DNA of 64,000 bases from SHZI01 sp041396045 (GCA_041396045.1 JAWKZI010000013.1:15587-79586), one strand, 5' to 3'. Positions 28,178 to 38,434 are shown, numbered from the stretch's first letter. Numbers and translations are program-made. Notes: generated from the letters alone by a model not told the origin.

Positions 28178-28935
28178 TTACCGCTGACCAACCTGGCCGC
28201 CAGGGAAGCCGGCAGCTTTGAGTTGGCTGGCCAAGGCATCGGCCGCCGCTCGGTCAGGTACTGGTGTAGTCCGGACCCTGTACAGCTTGCCACTGGCGCC
28301 CCGCCGGCCTCGATCGTGGTCGGAAAGCCTTTGCGCTTGAGGTTTGCAGCGAGACGATCAGCGTTGTCACGGTCGGCAAAACTGCCGAGCTGAACAACCC
28401 AGTTGCCGTCGGCAGCCGACCCGGACGATGCCGGCTTTGGTGTCGGAGAAGCGGGTGGGACAGGCTCGCGCGCCAATGCCCGAACCGGCTCCTTGACCGC
28501 AGTCGCCGGCGGCTTGCTGGCAGGTTTGCCGGACGCTGTGCCAGGCGCTGTACGGGCCGTCTCGCCGGAAGGCTGGCTGACCGATGGCGCAGACGGGTTT
28601 ACGGGCAGGTCCAGCGGCCTGGTTGCTCCCGGAGTGGTTACCGCCGGACTGGTTGCCTCAGCCGAGGGCTGGGCTTCCGGTTGCGCAGCGAGTTGTTCGT
28701 CGGCTGGCAAACTGGCCGATGACGGCAGTTCAGCCGGAATCGGTACCGGCGGCGTACGTTCTTCGCCGTCGAGGCGAATCGTATGGGTGCGCAGATCCAG
28801 GGAATCGTCGACCGTCGGATGGGTCAACGTGGCCCCCGATTCGGGATTGCCATCCAGAATGGCAGGCACAATCAGCACCAGTACCGCGAGCAGACACGCG
28901 GCTCCAACCATTCGTTGTGCGAGCTGGCGGTCCAT
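28178..28935 (-). CDS. dedD: SPOR-domain protein (DedD-like), frameshifted
   Basis: DedD-type proteins bind denuded peptidoglycan at the division septum. The protein has one N-terminal transmembrane helix (MVGAACLLAVLVLIVPAIL), a long Pro/Ala/Ser-rich periplasmic linker and a C-terminal SPOR domain (WVVQLGSFADRDNADRLAANLKRKG). The SPOR domain is split at about 28300 by one missing base in GGGGCGCCAGT. After repair it continues ASGKLYRVRTTPVPDRAAADAL and ends at a TAA at 28178. The ATG at 28935 follows GGAAG. The folC-dedD-cvpA context supports the name. Confidence 0.85.
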
Positions 28936-28959
28936 GTACAAGTTTCTTCCGGGAATGCG

Positions 28960-30291
28960 TCAGTATAAACCAAGCCATTCCAGCGCGGGCGCAACCAGCC
29001 GGAACGAACCCGTCACTACGATTCGTCCGCCCGGCGGGGTATCGCGCCGCGCCAGTTCCAGCGCCAGATCTGCTGTTGGCGCCCAGCTTACATTTTCGAT
29101 ACCGGCCTCATGCAGCGCGGTACGCAATTGCGCTTCGGTACTGGCACGTGGATCGTCAACGCCGCAAATAACCCACAGACATCCAGGAATGTGCAAAGCC
29201 GCAACGAAGCCACTGATGTTTTTGTCAGCCAGCAGCGCCACTACAACCGTGTCGGCAATCAGCCGGCCGGGACGAGTCGGCAGCGTGGCAAGCTGGGTGT
29301 GAAGCACCGCAGCAGCCTGTGGATTGTGCGCTACATCCAGGATCCAGTGATGGCTGCGCTGCACTTGCTGGAATCGGCCCCACGGACCCGGTGCGAGCAG
29401 CACAGGATTGAGAAACCCGGCAGTCAGCGGCACGCTGACAGTCCTGCGTTGACCCGATACGTGGCTATCGGCTGCAGAAAGCTCCGCGATCGCCGCCAGT
29501 GCCAAAGCTGCGTTACCCAACTGGGTGGCTGTCCAGTGCGCTGGTGCACGCAATCCGGAGACTTGCCGACCTTTGCCTGTCCAGCTCCAGCCGCCTTCCT
29601 TGTCAACTGCGTAGCTGTAGTCCACGCCAGCCAGGCGGAGATCGGCACGTATGTCCGCAGCCCGTGCCCGAATTGCATTCGGCACGGGGGTGTCACCATA
29701 AATTGCCAGCCTGCCCGAGCGCATAATCCCGGCCTTTTCAGCAGCGATCTCCTCGATGGTGTTACCCAACCAGGCCTGATGATCCAGATCAATGGTGGTG
29801 ATCAGCGCGACATCGGCATCAACAATATTAACGGCGTCCAGCCGCCCGCCCAGGCCAACCTCCAGCAACCAGGTGTCACAATTCGCATCGGCAAAACAGG
29901 CCATCGCGGCCAATGTGCCGAATTCGAAGTAAGTCAGCGTCACATCCTGGCGGGCGGCTTCGACGGCGGCAAAGGCGCGCAGCAACGCCTGGTCTGTCAC
30001 CGGCTGGTTGTCGATACGAATCCGCTCGTTGTACCGGACCAGATGGGGTGAGGTATAGAGGCCCGGATTGCAGCCGGCTGACACCAGACAATCATGGATC
30101 AGCGAAATGGTGGAACCCTTGCCATTGGTGCCCGCAACCGTCACTACCCGACCCATCGGCGGTGTGAGCGCCATTCGAAGGTAAACCTCACGCACGCGCT
30201 CGAGGCCGAGGTCGACGGGGCGCGCATGCAATGCAGACTGAAAGCTTAACCACTCAGCAACAGTGGCTGGGGCCCTGGGATTGGTCTTCAG
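28960..30291 (-). CDS. folC: Dihydrofolate/folylpolyglutamate synthase
   Basis: FolC adds glutamate to dihydropteroate and folates. The Mur-ligase-type ATP loop is VAGTNGKGST, followed by YTSPHLVRYNERIRI, LEVGLGGRLDAVN and HNPQAAAVL. The conserved N-terminal segment AEWLSFQSALHARPVDLGLERV extends upstream of the first TTG at 30231, and the only in-frame codon near the expected start is CTG at 30291. That CTG overlaps the accD stop as CTGA and has GAGG seven bases upstream, so it is the probable start. The gene sits between accD and dedD, as expected. Confidence 0.9.
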   Translation of the reverse strand: MKTNPRAPATVAEWLSFQSALHARPVDLGLERVREVYLRMALTPPMGRVVTVAGTNGKGSTISLIHDCLVSAGCNPGLYTSPHLVRYNERIRIDNQPVTDQALLRAFAAVEAARQDVTLTYFEFGTLAAMACFADANCDTWLLEVGLGGRLDAVNIVDADVALITTIDLDHQAWLGNTIEEIAAEKAGIMRSGRLAIYGDTPVPNAIRARAADIRADLRLAGVDYSYAVDKEGGWSWTGKGRQVSGLRAPAHWTATQLGNAALALAAIAELSAADSHVSGQRRTVSVPLTAGFLNPVLLAPGPWGRFQQVQRSHHWILDVAHNPQAAAVLHTQLATLPTRPGRLIADTVVVALLADKNISGFVAALHIPGCLWVICGVDDPRASTEAQLRTALHEAGIENVSWAPTADLALELARRDTPPGGRIVVTGSFRLVAPALEWLGLY

Positions 30292-31164
30292 GCGGATCCC
30301 TCGGGTAACGTCGGCGGCCGCTTCATGATTTTGGCAAGCAGTGCAGCGATTTCATTGCGCATCTGCCGGCGATCAACCAGCATGTCGAGCGCACCATGCT
30401 CCAGCAGGAATTCACTGCGCTGGAAGCCTTCCGGCAACGTCTCACGCACAGTTTGCTGAATGACCCGTGGCCCGGCGAATCCAATCAACGCATTCGGTTC
30501 GGCGATATTGATGTCGCCGAGCATGGCAAGGCTTGCCGATACTCCGCCGGTTGTCGGATCGGTGAGCACCGAGATGAACGGCACGCGCGCCTCGGCCAGC
30601 GACGCCAGCGCTGCGCTGGTTTTGGCCATCTGCAACAGGGAGTACAAGGCTTCCTGCATGCGGGCTCCACCGCTGGCAGAAAAGTTGACCAGCGGATGGC
30701 GATTGTCGCGGCTCCAGGCCGCCGCGCGCGCAAACTTCTCGCCGACCACCGACCCCATCGACCCACCCATGAAGCGGAACTCGAAGGCGCAAGCCATCGA
30801 CCGGCTGGCCTTGCAGAAGTCCGGTCATTGCCACCAGCGCATCCCGTTCGCCGGTTTCCTTCTGCGCCTGGGTTATACGTGCCCGGTAGGGTTTGGTGTC
30901 CTTGAAGCGCAGCGGATCCTGTGGTGTCAGCTTTTCTGCAATTTCACGACCGGTACCCGGATCCAGAAACACCATCAAGCGGTCCCGCGCCACGAGCCGC
31001 ATGTGATAGCTGCACTTGGGGCAGACATGCAGGTTTCGCTCCAGCTCTGCCCGATAGAGCTGGGCACTGCATTGCGGACATTTGATCCAGAGCCCTTCGG
31101 GAACAGAACGTGTTCGCCGCTCGGTCTTGATCCGCGAGGGCAGAACTTTTTCATACCAGGTCAT
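30288..31164 (-). CDS. accD: Acetyl-CoA carboxylase carboxyltransferase beta subunit, frameshifted
   Basis: AccD with AccA transfers carboxyl from biotin to acetyl-CoA to make malonyl-CoA. The zinc ribbon uses Cys29, Cys32, Cys48 and Cys51. The carboxyltransferase core shows FMGGSMGSVVGEKF, SASGGARMQE, VLTDPTTGGVSAS and GFAGPRVIQQTV. One extra base near 30800 (GTCGATGGC where GTCATGGC is expected) breaks the frame between QPV and MACAFEF. Because accD is normally essential, this is most likely a sequence error. The stop overlaps the folC start. Confidence 0.93.
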
Positions 31165-31195
31165 AAGGGGATCATAATCAAGTCGGGCGTACTGA

Positions 31196-32005
31196 TCACG
31201 CTGGCCATCCAGGTCGTACCCGGGGTTCCGGCAAACCGAATTCCGGCGGGTAGTTCACTTTGGCCAGATACAGGCCTTCAGCAGGGGCCGTAGGGGCGCC
31301 CTGACGCCGGTCCCGGCCAGCCAGCAGTTCGGCAATCCAGTCCGGCGGAACCTCGCCTGATCCGACCTTCACCAGCGCTCCAACAATATTGCGCACCATA
31401 TGGTAGAGAAAACCATTGGCACAAATAGTCACAGACAGGTCGTCGGCACGGCGCGACACGTCTACGGCGTGCAGGCGACGTATCGGACTGCGCGCCTGGC
31501 AACCAGCGCCGCGGAACGCAGAGAAGTCATGCTCGCCCAGCAAAAATGCGGCAGCAGCAACGATCGCTTCCTCGGCCAGAGGACCCCGGCGGCACCAGGC
31601 ACGGTGACGGTCCAGCGGCGAACGGACCTCACGAATCAGGAGCACATAGTGGTACGTTCGGGACTGTGCCGAATAACGCGCATGGAAACCGGCAGGCACT
31701 TCACGAACCCACTGCACTGCCACGTCGGCTGGCAGGTTGCTATTGATTCCCAGCAACCACGACCGCAACGATCGCTCTGCGCAGGTATCAAAATGCGCCA
31801 CTTGGCCACAGGCATGTACACCGGTATCGGTGCGACCGGCCACAGCGGTAGATATCGCCTCGTTGGCGACAATGCTCACTGCGTTGTTGAGTGCATCTTG
31901 CACGTTGCGGGCATGGCTTTGGGATTGCCAGCCGAAAAACGCGCTCCCGTCATACTCAAGGCCGATTGCATAGCGCTGCGGCACGGGACTGCGTCCACCG
32001 CGCAT
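31196..32005 (-). CDS. truA: tRNA pseudouridine(38-40) synthase
   Basis: TruA converts U38-U40 in the anticodon arm of many tRNAs to pseudouridine. The catalytic Asp60 lies in GRTDTGVHACGQV, and other family blocks are LEYDGSAFFGWQ, FHARYSAQSRTYHYV, HDFSAFR and FLYHMVRNIVGALVKVG. The length of 269 residues is standard. It follows fimV by 14 bases. In many relatives trpF and trpBA stand between truA and accD; here truA is followed directly by accD. Confidence 0.96.
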   Translation of the reverse strand: MRGGRSPVPQRYAIGLEYDGSAFFGWQSQSHARNVQDALNNAVSIVANEAISTAVAGRTDTGVHACGQVAHFDTCAERSLRSWLLGINSNLPADVAVQWVREVPAGFHARYSAQSRTYHYVLLIREVRSPLDRHRAWCRRGPLAEEAIVAAAAFLLGEHDFSAFRGAGCQARSPIRRLHAVDVSRRADDLSVTICANGFLYHMVRNIVGALVKVGSGEVPPDWIAELLAGRDRRQGAPTAPAEGLYLAKVNYPPEFGLPEPRVRPGWPA

Positions 32006-32019
32006 GAAGCCGGGGATTG

Positions 32020-35000
32020 TCAGCCGGTAAGATCGTCGAGCAGGCGCCTGGCTTCCTGGCGCTGGGCAGAATCGCCTTCCTCGATGACCTCATTCAGAAT
32101 ACTTCGCGCACCATCCGGATCGCCCATGTCGACATAGGCACGGGCCAGATCCAGTTTCGTGCCAACTTCGGTCATAGTCGGGCCATCGGGTCCGCGGCGT
32201 CTGCCGGTCATAACGGCGGTGGGTTCAAGCTCCACACCATCATCCTCGCCAATATCGAAATCGACGGCACTCAACTCACCCGACACATCGCCCAGGGTGT
32301 CCGGGCTGGCTGCCTTGTGCTCGGCAGTATCGTCCAGGGGTGAAATCTGGCCGGACTCGCTGCCGGACTCGCTGGTCGTATCGCGACCGTCGTCCAGCTT
32401 GTCCATCGCGTTACCGATTTCCGGCAAGTCGAATGTGCCCTCGTCGAGCGCCATACCGCGCATTTCTGCGGTCGAATCGCCCTCAAGCCCTTCGAGCAGA
32501 TCCGATGCATCTTCATCTTCAATGCCGATATCGAACACATCCGAATCGTCGTCGGCGGCCGCATCGTCAGGATTGACTTCTACGGCAGACCCTTCATCGA
32601 GGCTGCCGTGCGCCCCGGTGCCAAGCTCGTCCGCCACCTCGTCGAGTCCGGTGAGATCCAACCCCAGGTCTTCGAGATTGATTTCTTCAGTCTGGTCAGC
32701 CGGCGCTGATTTGCGGGCGTCGCCCTGATCACTATCCTGGCGGTAACCCGGTACGGCACTTTCCAGCGTGGGCGTCTCGAGAGTGCTGCCGCCCGACGGC
32801 GTCTCAACCGTCGGGGTTTCCAGCGTCGGCGATTCCCTGGTCGGCGAGTAGTCCTCGGGGCCCGGGGCCTCGATAGTCGGTACCTCGGACGTCTGGCCCG
32901 GCGCAGTCATCGTTCGACTTACACTGGTATCTTCGATGGATTCGACATCGTCATCCAGGGAACCGAGATCAAAATCCAGGAGATCGGAGGATGGCCCCTG
33001 ACGGGCCGCAGTCAGGTCGAGGTCAACGTTTTCCACGTCGCCTTCATCGAAGGAGATATCCACCACGTCCGGGTCCCCGGCCCCGTCGTCGGCCAGGGTC
33101 AGATCCAGACCGGCGCCGCCGGCAACTGCGCCTGCAAACAGCGACTCACCCGGACAGATCTGTTTGCCCATGATGACGATCTTGTTCCAGTTCGGATCAT
33201 CGGCGCCTTTAAGTTGCTGCTTGTAGGCTTGGGCTTCCTTGAGGAATGCTTCCTTGTTCTCCCAGATGAAATAAACCTCCAGGAGCTTGAGACGCAGATC
33301 GCGCCGACCGGGACTCTCGCGCAGCGCCTTGGTCAGTAACTCGGCAGCCTGGTCATACAGGCCGTAGGCCATATGGAACTCGGCCTCGGCAACGACATCG
33401 GCCTGGTCGAGTTCAACCGCACCTTCAGTGCTGATGGTGCGCTCAAGTGGTGTTTCCGCATCGGGATCCCGTGGCACCCGACCGACGGCCGGTGTTGCCT
33501 GCGTCCGGTCGTGGCCATGATCAGCCTTGTCCTGAACGTGGTCTACAGCACCTTCCTCAACGCTGTAACCATCACGGCGTAATGCTGGCTGTGTGCTGGC
33601 AGCAGCGCTACCTGACATGCCGCCTCGCAGATCGTTGTCGAACTGCCGGGACGCGGCATCGGCTGCTTCCATCCGCCGGCGGCCAAATACTACGAAGGTT
33701 CCGACCAGCAACACCACAGCTGCTGCGACCAGGAACCAGATGTTGAAGACCAGGCCCATCAAAGTGCCGAGCAACCCGCGGTCGCTTTGCCCACCGGTGC
33801 TGCCCGGAGCACGAGTAGCAGCACGATCTGCCGCGGGACGAGTTGCCGGCTTCGCGACCGGCGCTGTTTCGGCGGCAACGGCTGGCGGCTGCTCGCCGGC
33901 AGCGCTTGCCAGATCGCCTGAATCAGTGGTGTCTGCCGGCGTGCCCAGGTCGGTGGCCGCCCCGGTCGCTGAATCTGTCACTGGCGCCTGCGCTGGCTGC
34001 CCGCCCTCAAGCTGGCTGACCCGATCCTGCAATGCCTTGAGCTGGCTGTCTTTGAGGTTGAGCAGCCGCTGTTTTTCGGCCAGTTCCCGCTCTAGTGCCG
34101 CCCGTTCAGCGGCTGTGCCGGTACCTTCACCGCCTGCCGCTGATGTCGAACCAGGCCGGTTGGCGGCAGTGGACTCTGTTGGCGGAACCAGCTGCAGGCG
34201 TGCCGGAGGCGGCGTACCGCCGTCTCCTGCCGTTCGCTCGCCGGAACGCCAGGCATCATCCTGACGCAACACTTCGGCTGTCGCCTGGCTGGCGGATACC
34301 GCGCCAAGGTCGGCGCCGGCCGGAATCCGCAGGACAGCACCCTTGTGGAGCCGGTTGATATTGCCCGCGAAGGCTTCCGGATTGGCGCGGTAGAGCGCCA
34401 TCATCATCTGGTTTACCGACAGGTTTGTGCCTGCATCGATACCACCGACCTCAGACAGCAGACGCTCGGAAATTCTCCACAGGGTCTCATTGGCCTGCAC
34501 TGGCCCATAGGCGGCCTGGCCACTGGCGTTTGTCGTTACGTTGCCGGTAGCAGGTGCCGGACTGGGCGCCGAACGTTCAGGCGCCACGGCTGCGCTGTCT
34601 CTACGGATAGGTGCCGGCAGGGGTGCTGGCCCGGCTGCCGCTGGCGCGGCGGTCGCGACTTGCGGTGTTCCAGCCGTGGAATCTGATCGCCGGAATGCCG
34701 GTGGATCCAGCAGCACTGTGTATTCACGCAACAGACGACCCTGGGGCCAGGTGACGTCCAGCAAGAGGGAAATCAGGGGCTCGCTAACCGGTTTGGTGGA
34801 TGTAACCCGAATTACCGTACGGCCGGTATCGCGCTCGACCCGAAAACGCAGATCGTCGAGGAACCCCGGGCGGTCAACGCCAAAGCGCTGGAAGGTCGCC
34901 ACCGGCGCCAACTGCACGCTGAGCTGACCCGGATCCTCGCTGCCATCAACACTGACCGGGATCTCAGCAACAAAGGGCTGATTGAGGGCCGACTGGAGCT

Positions 35001-35085
35001 TTATTTCACCGAGGCCTACGGCTGCGGCGGTTAACGGAAGTAGTACCGCCAGCAGCGGGACTGCAGCGAGTCGAACTCGTGGCAT
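32020..35085 (-). CDS. fimV: FimV/HubP-family pilus assembly and polar-landmark protein
   Basis: FimV organises type IV pilus secretins and polar localisation, bridging peptidoglycan and cytoplasm. The 1021-residue protein has a signal peptide and the FimV N-terminal domain (VGLGEIKLQSALNQPFVAEI). A LysM domain follows near residues 195-255 (QANETLWRISERLL...LRIP), then a coiled coil (ERELAEKQRLLNLKDSQLKALQDRVSQLE) and one transmembrane helix (FNIWFLVAAAVVLLVGTFVVF). A very acidic cytoplasmic region includes TPR-like units and imperfect SPTLETPTVETP repeats. The C-terminal FimV motif is DLARAYVDMGDPDGARSILNEV. The ATG at 35085 follows GGGGA. Confidence 0.93.
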   Translation of the reverse strand: MPRVRLAAVPLLAVLLPLTAAAVGLGEIKLQSALNQPFVAEIPVSVDGSEDPGQLSVQLAPVATFQRFGVDRPGFLDDLRFRVERDTGRTVIRVTSTKPVSEPLISLLLDVTWPQGRLLREYTVLLDPPAFRRSDSTAGTPQVATAAPAAAGPAPLPAPIRRDSAAVAPERSAPSPAPATGNVTTNASGQAAYGPVQANETLWRISERLLSEVGGIDAGTNLSVNQMMMALYRANPEAFAGNINRLHKGAVLRIPAGADLGAVSASQATAEVLRQDDAWRSGERTAGDGGTPPPARLQLVPPTESTAANRPGSTSAAGGEGTGTAAERAALERELAEKQRLLNLKDSQLKALQDRVSQLEGGQPAQAPVTDSATGAATDLGTPADTTDSGDLASAAGEQPPAVAAETAPVAKPATRPAADRAATRAPGSTGGQSDRGLLGTLMGLVFNIWFLVAAAVVLLVGTFVVFGRRRMEAADAASRQFDNDLRGGMSGSAAASTQPALRRDGYSVEEGAVDHVQDKADHGHDRTQATPAVGRVPRDPDAETPLERTISTEGAVELDQADVVAEAEFHMAYGLYDQAAELLTKALRESPGRRDLRLKLLEVYFIWENKEAFLKEAQAYKQQLKGADDPNWNKIVIMGKQICPGESLFAGAVAGGAGLDLTLADDGAGDPDVVDISFDEGDVENVDLDLTAARQGPSSDLLDFDLGSLDDDVESIEDTSVSRTMTAPGQTSEVPTIEAPGPEDYSPTRESPTLETPTVETPSGGSTLETPTLESAVPGYRQDSDQGDARKSAPADQTEEINLEDLGLDLTGLDEVADELGTGAHGSLDEGSAVEVNPDDAAADDDSDVFDIGIEDEDASDLLEGLEGDSTAEMRGMALDEGTFDLPEIGNAMDKLDDGRDTTSESGSESGQISPLDDTAEHKAASPDTLGDVSGELSAVDFDIGEDDGVELEPTAVMTGRRRGPDGPTMTEVGTKLDLARAYVDMGDPDGARSILNEVIEEGDSAQRQEARRLLDDLTG

Positions 35086-35206
35086 CACCAATCCCCGAAT
35101 GAAGCCTCGGCGCCCCCCTCATCGTGGAGCCCAGGGAGCCGATAGCCTAGAAGTAGAACCAACTATATCTCATATGCTTCGGTCGCGTAAGGCGGAGCAG
35201 CACGAT

Positions 35207-36279
35207 TCAGAGGTAATCACGAATCAAGATTTCGGCGATCTGCACGCTGTTGAGCGCAGCTCCTTGCGGATGTTATCCGAGACCACCCACAGATTGATGC
35301 CCTGCTTGCAGGAAATGTCCTCGCGAATTCGACCAACGTAAACCGCGTCATTGTTGGCGCCCTCGGTAACTGCAGTCGGATATCCGCCGAGGCGAGCCTC
35401 GTCTACTACCGTGATGCCCGGCGCACTTGCCAGCAGGTCCCGCACCTCGGCCGCACTGATCTTTTTCCGGGTTTCGATATGAATTGCCTCGGAATGACCG
35501 GAAAATACCGGCACCCTCACAGTCGTCGGATTCACCTGGATGGACTCGTCGCCCAGAATCCTGCGGGTCTCCCACACCATCTTCATTTCTTCTTTGGTGT
35601 AGCCGTTTTCCTGAAAATCATCGATGTGGGGGACCACGTTGAACGCGATCTGCTTGGCCGCGCCGACGGTTTCAACCGGCTTCGCGTTGAGGAGCTGCGC
35701 GGTCTGGGCTGCCAGTGCCTCCACGGACCGGCGACCAGCGCCAGAAACCGACTGATAGGTGGCGACATTGACCCGGCTGATACCCACCGCATCATGAATG
35801 GGCTTCAGCGCGACAACCATCTGGATCGTCGAGCAATTCGGGTTGGCAATGATATTGCGGCGCGTGTACTCAGCGATATCGTGGGGGTTGACCTCCGGCA
35901 CAACCAGCGGAACGTCAGCGTCACGGCGAAAGTGTGAGGTGTTGTCGATGACCACACAGCCCGCATCGCCGGCGCGTGGCGCATAAATGGCGGATACGCT
36001 GCCACCCGCCGAAAACAAACCGATATCCACACCGGCGAAATCGAAGGTCGCCAGGTCGCGCACGCGACAGGTCTTGCCGTTGAAGGTCACCGTCTTGCCG
36101 ACCGACCGTTCGCTGGCCAGCGGAACCAGCGTTTCGACCGGGAAATTGCGTTGTTCGAGTATCTGCAGAAGGGTCTCACCGACCAGCCCGGTAGCACCCA
36201 CCACCGCAACGCGATAGGCAGCTTTGTTGGACCTTAAGTTCCGGGGAGCGGGCGAGGCGGACATGGGCGTGCTACTCAT
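35207..36279 (-). CDS. asd: Aspartate-semialdehyde dehydrogenase, frameshift at C-terminus
   Basis: Asd reduces aspartyl phosphate to aspartate semialdehyde for lysine, threonine, methionine and diaminopimelate. The NADP motif is VGATGLVG, the catalytic Cys149 is in ANPNCSTIQM, and a downstream active-site His lies in FSGHSEAIHIE. The main frame ends early as RKELRSTACRSPKS. Adding one G in AAGGAGCTGCG restores the standard tail GAALNSVQIAEILIRDYL, ending at a TGA at 35207. The enzyme is required for cell-wall synthesis, so a sequence error is likely. The asd-fimV-truA order is conserved. Confidence 0.93.
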
Positions 36280-36332
36280 GGATGAAGTGAGGTGAAGTAA
36301 ATTACTTTGCCTAAGGATACTGCTTTCAGACT

Positions 36333-37439
36333 CTACGATCTGCGCCGCACTGCCTCTACAGCCGGAGTCGTTGATTGCACGTCGGCATTCTGCGCCCGGT
36401 GCCGCAGGTAGTGATCCAGAATGACGATCGCCAGCATCGCCTCACCGATCGGCGTGGCCCGCAGACCAACGCAGGGATCGTGGCGGCCGGTCGTGACCAC
36501 CGAAGTGGCATCGCCCTCTTCGTCCACCGTGTCACCCGGAAGTCGAAGACTCGAAGTCGGCTTCAGGGCCATGCTGACCAGAATATCCTGGCCGGTTGAA
36601 ATGCCGCCCAGCACCCCACCCGAGGCATTCCTGCGGAATCCGCCCGGTGTGATCTCGTCGCGGTGTTCGGTGCCCTTCTGCGCTACTACAGCAAAACCTG
36701 CGCCGAGCTCTACCGCGCGGACTGCATTGATGCTCATCATCGCGTGGGCAATGTCTGCCTCCAGCTTGTCGAATACCGGTTCGCCCAGGCCAGCCGGCAC
36801 ACCGCTGGCAACCACATTGATCCGCGCCCCGATGGAGTTGCCTTCCTTGCGGAGGGCATCCATGTACGCCTCCAGTTCGGCGACACGGCCCGGATCCGGA
36901 CAGAAGAACGGATTTTCATCGACGGTATTGAGGTCAACGACATCCAGGACCAGTGGGCCGAGTTGCCGCAGATAGCCACGAATTTCAACGCCCAGGCGCA
37001 GTTGCAGATATTTGCGGGCGATAGCGCCCGCCGCCACGCGCATGGCTGTCTCACGGGCCGACGAGCGACCGCCGCCGCGATAATCGCGGATCCCGTACTT
37101 CTGCTGATAGCTGTAGTCGGCATGACCCGGCCGGAAACGGTCCTTGATCTTCCGGTAGTCACCGGACTTCTGGTCGACGTTTTCGATGAGCAACCCGATT
37201 GGTGTGCCGGTAGTCAGCCCCTCAAACACACCGGACAGTATCTTCACGGCGTCCGGCTCCCGGCGCTGGGTCGTGTGCCGGGACTTGCCCGGGCGGCGCC
37301 GTTCCAGGTCCTTCTGGATATCGGCTTCGGCAAGCGGCATGCCCGGTGGGCAACCATCAACTATGCACCCGATCGCCGGCCCATGACTTTCGCCAAAGGT
37401 CGTGACCGTGAATGACTTGCCAATCGAATTGCCGGACAT
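36333..37439 (-). CDS. aroC: Chorismate synthase
   Basis: AroC converts EPSP to chorismate using reduced FMN. The three family signatures are GESHGPAIGCIVDGCP near the start, RFRPGHADYSYQQKYGIRDYRGGGRSSARET in the middle and RHDPCVGLRATPIGEAM near the end. The length of 368 residues is usual. It follows prmB by about 40 bases, the same prmB-aroC order as E. coli. Chorismate is also the substrate of the chorismatase encoded at 20651. Confidence 0.97.
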   Translation of the reverse strand: MSGNSIGKSFTVTTFGESHGPAIGCIVDGCPPGMPLAEADIQKDLERRRPGKSRHTTQRREPDAVKILSGVFEGLTTGTPIGLLIENVDQKSGDYRKIKDRFRPGHADYSYQQKYGIRDYRGGGRSSARETAMRVAAGAIARKYLQLRLGVEIRGYLRQLGPLVLDVVDLNTVDENPFFCPDPGRVAELEAYMDALRKEGNSIGARINVVASGVPAGLGEPVFDKLEADIAHAMMSINAVRAVELGAGFAVVAQKGTEHRDEITPGGFRRNASGGVLGGISTGQDILVSMALKPTSSLRLPGDTVDEEGDATSVVTTGRHDPCVGLRATPIGEAMLAIVILDHYLRHRAQNADVQSTTPAVEAVRRRS

Positions 37440-37480
37440 CTTTATCAGCTTTGCCTGTGCTTATTTCACCAGTATCAGTT

Positions 37481-38434
37481 TCACCGGGCGCCTGGATCGC
37501 GATCCAGCATGGCCAGTTCGGCGGCACTGACCAGCGCTACCCCGTCACCGCCCGCCAACAGCTCTGGCCAGATAAATGGCAGCGTCGGAAAGCGTTGCTC
37601 CAACCGGCTGGCACCGGCCCCGACCTCAAGCGCCAACCAGCCGCGAGCCGTCAGGAAAGGAGCCGCATGGTGCAGGATTCTGGCCGGCGTTTCCATCCCG
37701 TCGTCACCGGAAACCAGAGCGAGGCGCGGTTCGTGAAGGTATTCCGGCGGGAAGGTCTCAACGTCGCCTTCCGGCACATACGGCGGGTTGCTCACGATCA
37801 GGTCGAAAGGTGCGCCATGGCCGGTGGCGGGATACAAATCTGTCTCAATCAGCGACACCTGCGCCTCGACGCCATGGCGCCGCACATTCATTGCGGCAAC
37901 TGCGAGCGCATCAGCACTGATGTCCGTTGCCACAACCTGGCAGGCCGGAAACGCCCGCGCCAAAGCAATGGCAATACAACCGCTACCCGTTCCGATTTCC
38001 AGAATCCGGTGAACCCGCTCCGGATCCAGCCAGGGTTCGAACCGGGCGGCGATCAGCTCGGCAAATGGCGAACGTGGCACCAGCACCCTGTCATCGACGT
38101 AAAAAGGCAGCCCGGCGAACCAGGCCTCGTGCGTCAGATACGGCAGGGGCTGACGGGTGCGCAACCGCGCGTCCAGCAGCGCGTCGATCTTCGCCAGGTC
38201 GCTGTGCGGCACTGGGAGCTTGTAGGCGCGCTGCGCATCATCATGATTGAGGCCCATGGCGTGGAAGACCAGTGCTGCCGCTTCATCCCTGGCATTGTCG
38301 GTGCCATGACCAAAATAGACTTTGCCGCGCTCCAGTCGCCGGGCGCAGGTACCGATGGCCTCAGCAACCGTTGATGGCTCGTCAGTGATCGCCGGGCGGC
38401 GGGGGGTGTCGCCAGTACCTGTTCGTCGTGTCAT
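37481..38434 (-). CDS. prmB: 50S ribosomal protein L3 glutamine methyltransferase
   Basis: PrmB methylates a glutamine of ribosomal protein L3. The SAM motif is ILEIGTGSGCIAIALA and the glutamine-methyltransferase signature is VSNPPYVP. The N-terminal helical domain (GHGTDNARDEAAALVFHAMG) and LVPRSPFAELI are PrmB-like and separate it from PrmC. The ATG at 38434 (MTRRTG) is preferred to upstream starts that give a long unconserved leader. The gene is divergent from psd; the 86-base gap probably carries both promoters. Confidence 0.92.
   Translation of the reverse strand: MTRRTGTGDTPRRPAITDEPSTVAEAIGTCARRLERGKVYFGHGTDNARDEAAALVFHAMGLNHDDAQRAYKLPVPHSDLAKIDALLDARLRTRQPLPYLTHEAWFAGLPFYVDDRVLVPRSPFAELIAARFEPWLDPERVHRILEIGTGSGCIAIALARAFPACQVVATDISADALAVAAMNVRRHGVEAQVSLIETDLYPATGHGAPFDLIVSNPPYVPEGDVETFPPEYLHEPRLALVSGDDGMETPARILHHAAPFLTARGWLALEVGAGASRLEQRFPTLPFIWPELLAGGDGVALVSAAELAMLDRDPGAR

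Noticed and set aside
28403..29302. Gly/Ala/Ser-rich plus-strand open frame over dedD and folC
   Set aside because: Low-complexity antisense translation of the Pro/Ala-rich DedD linker; both overlapped genes are firmly identified.
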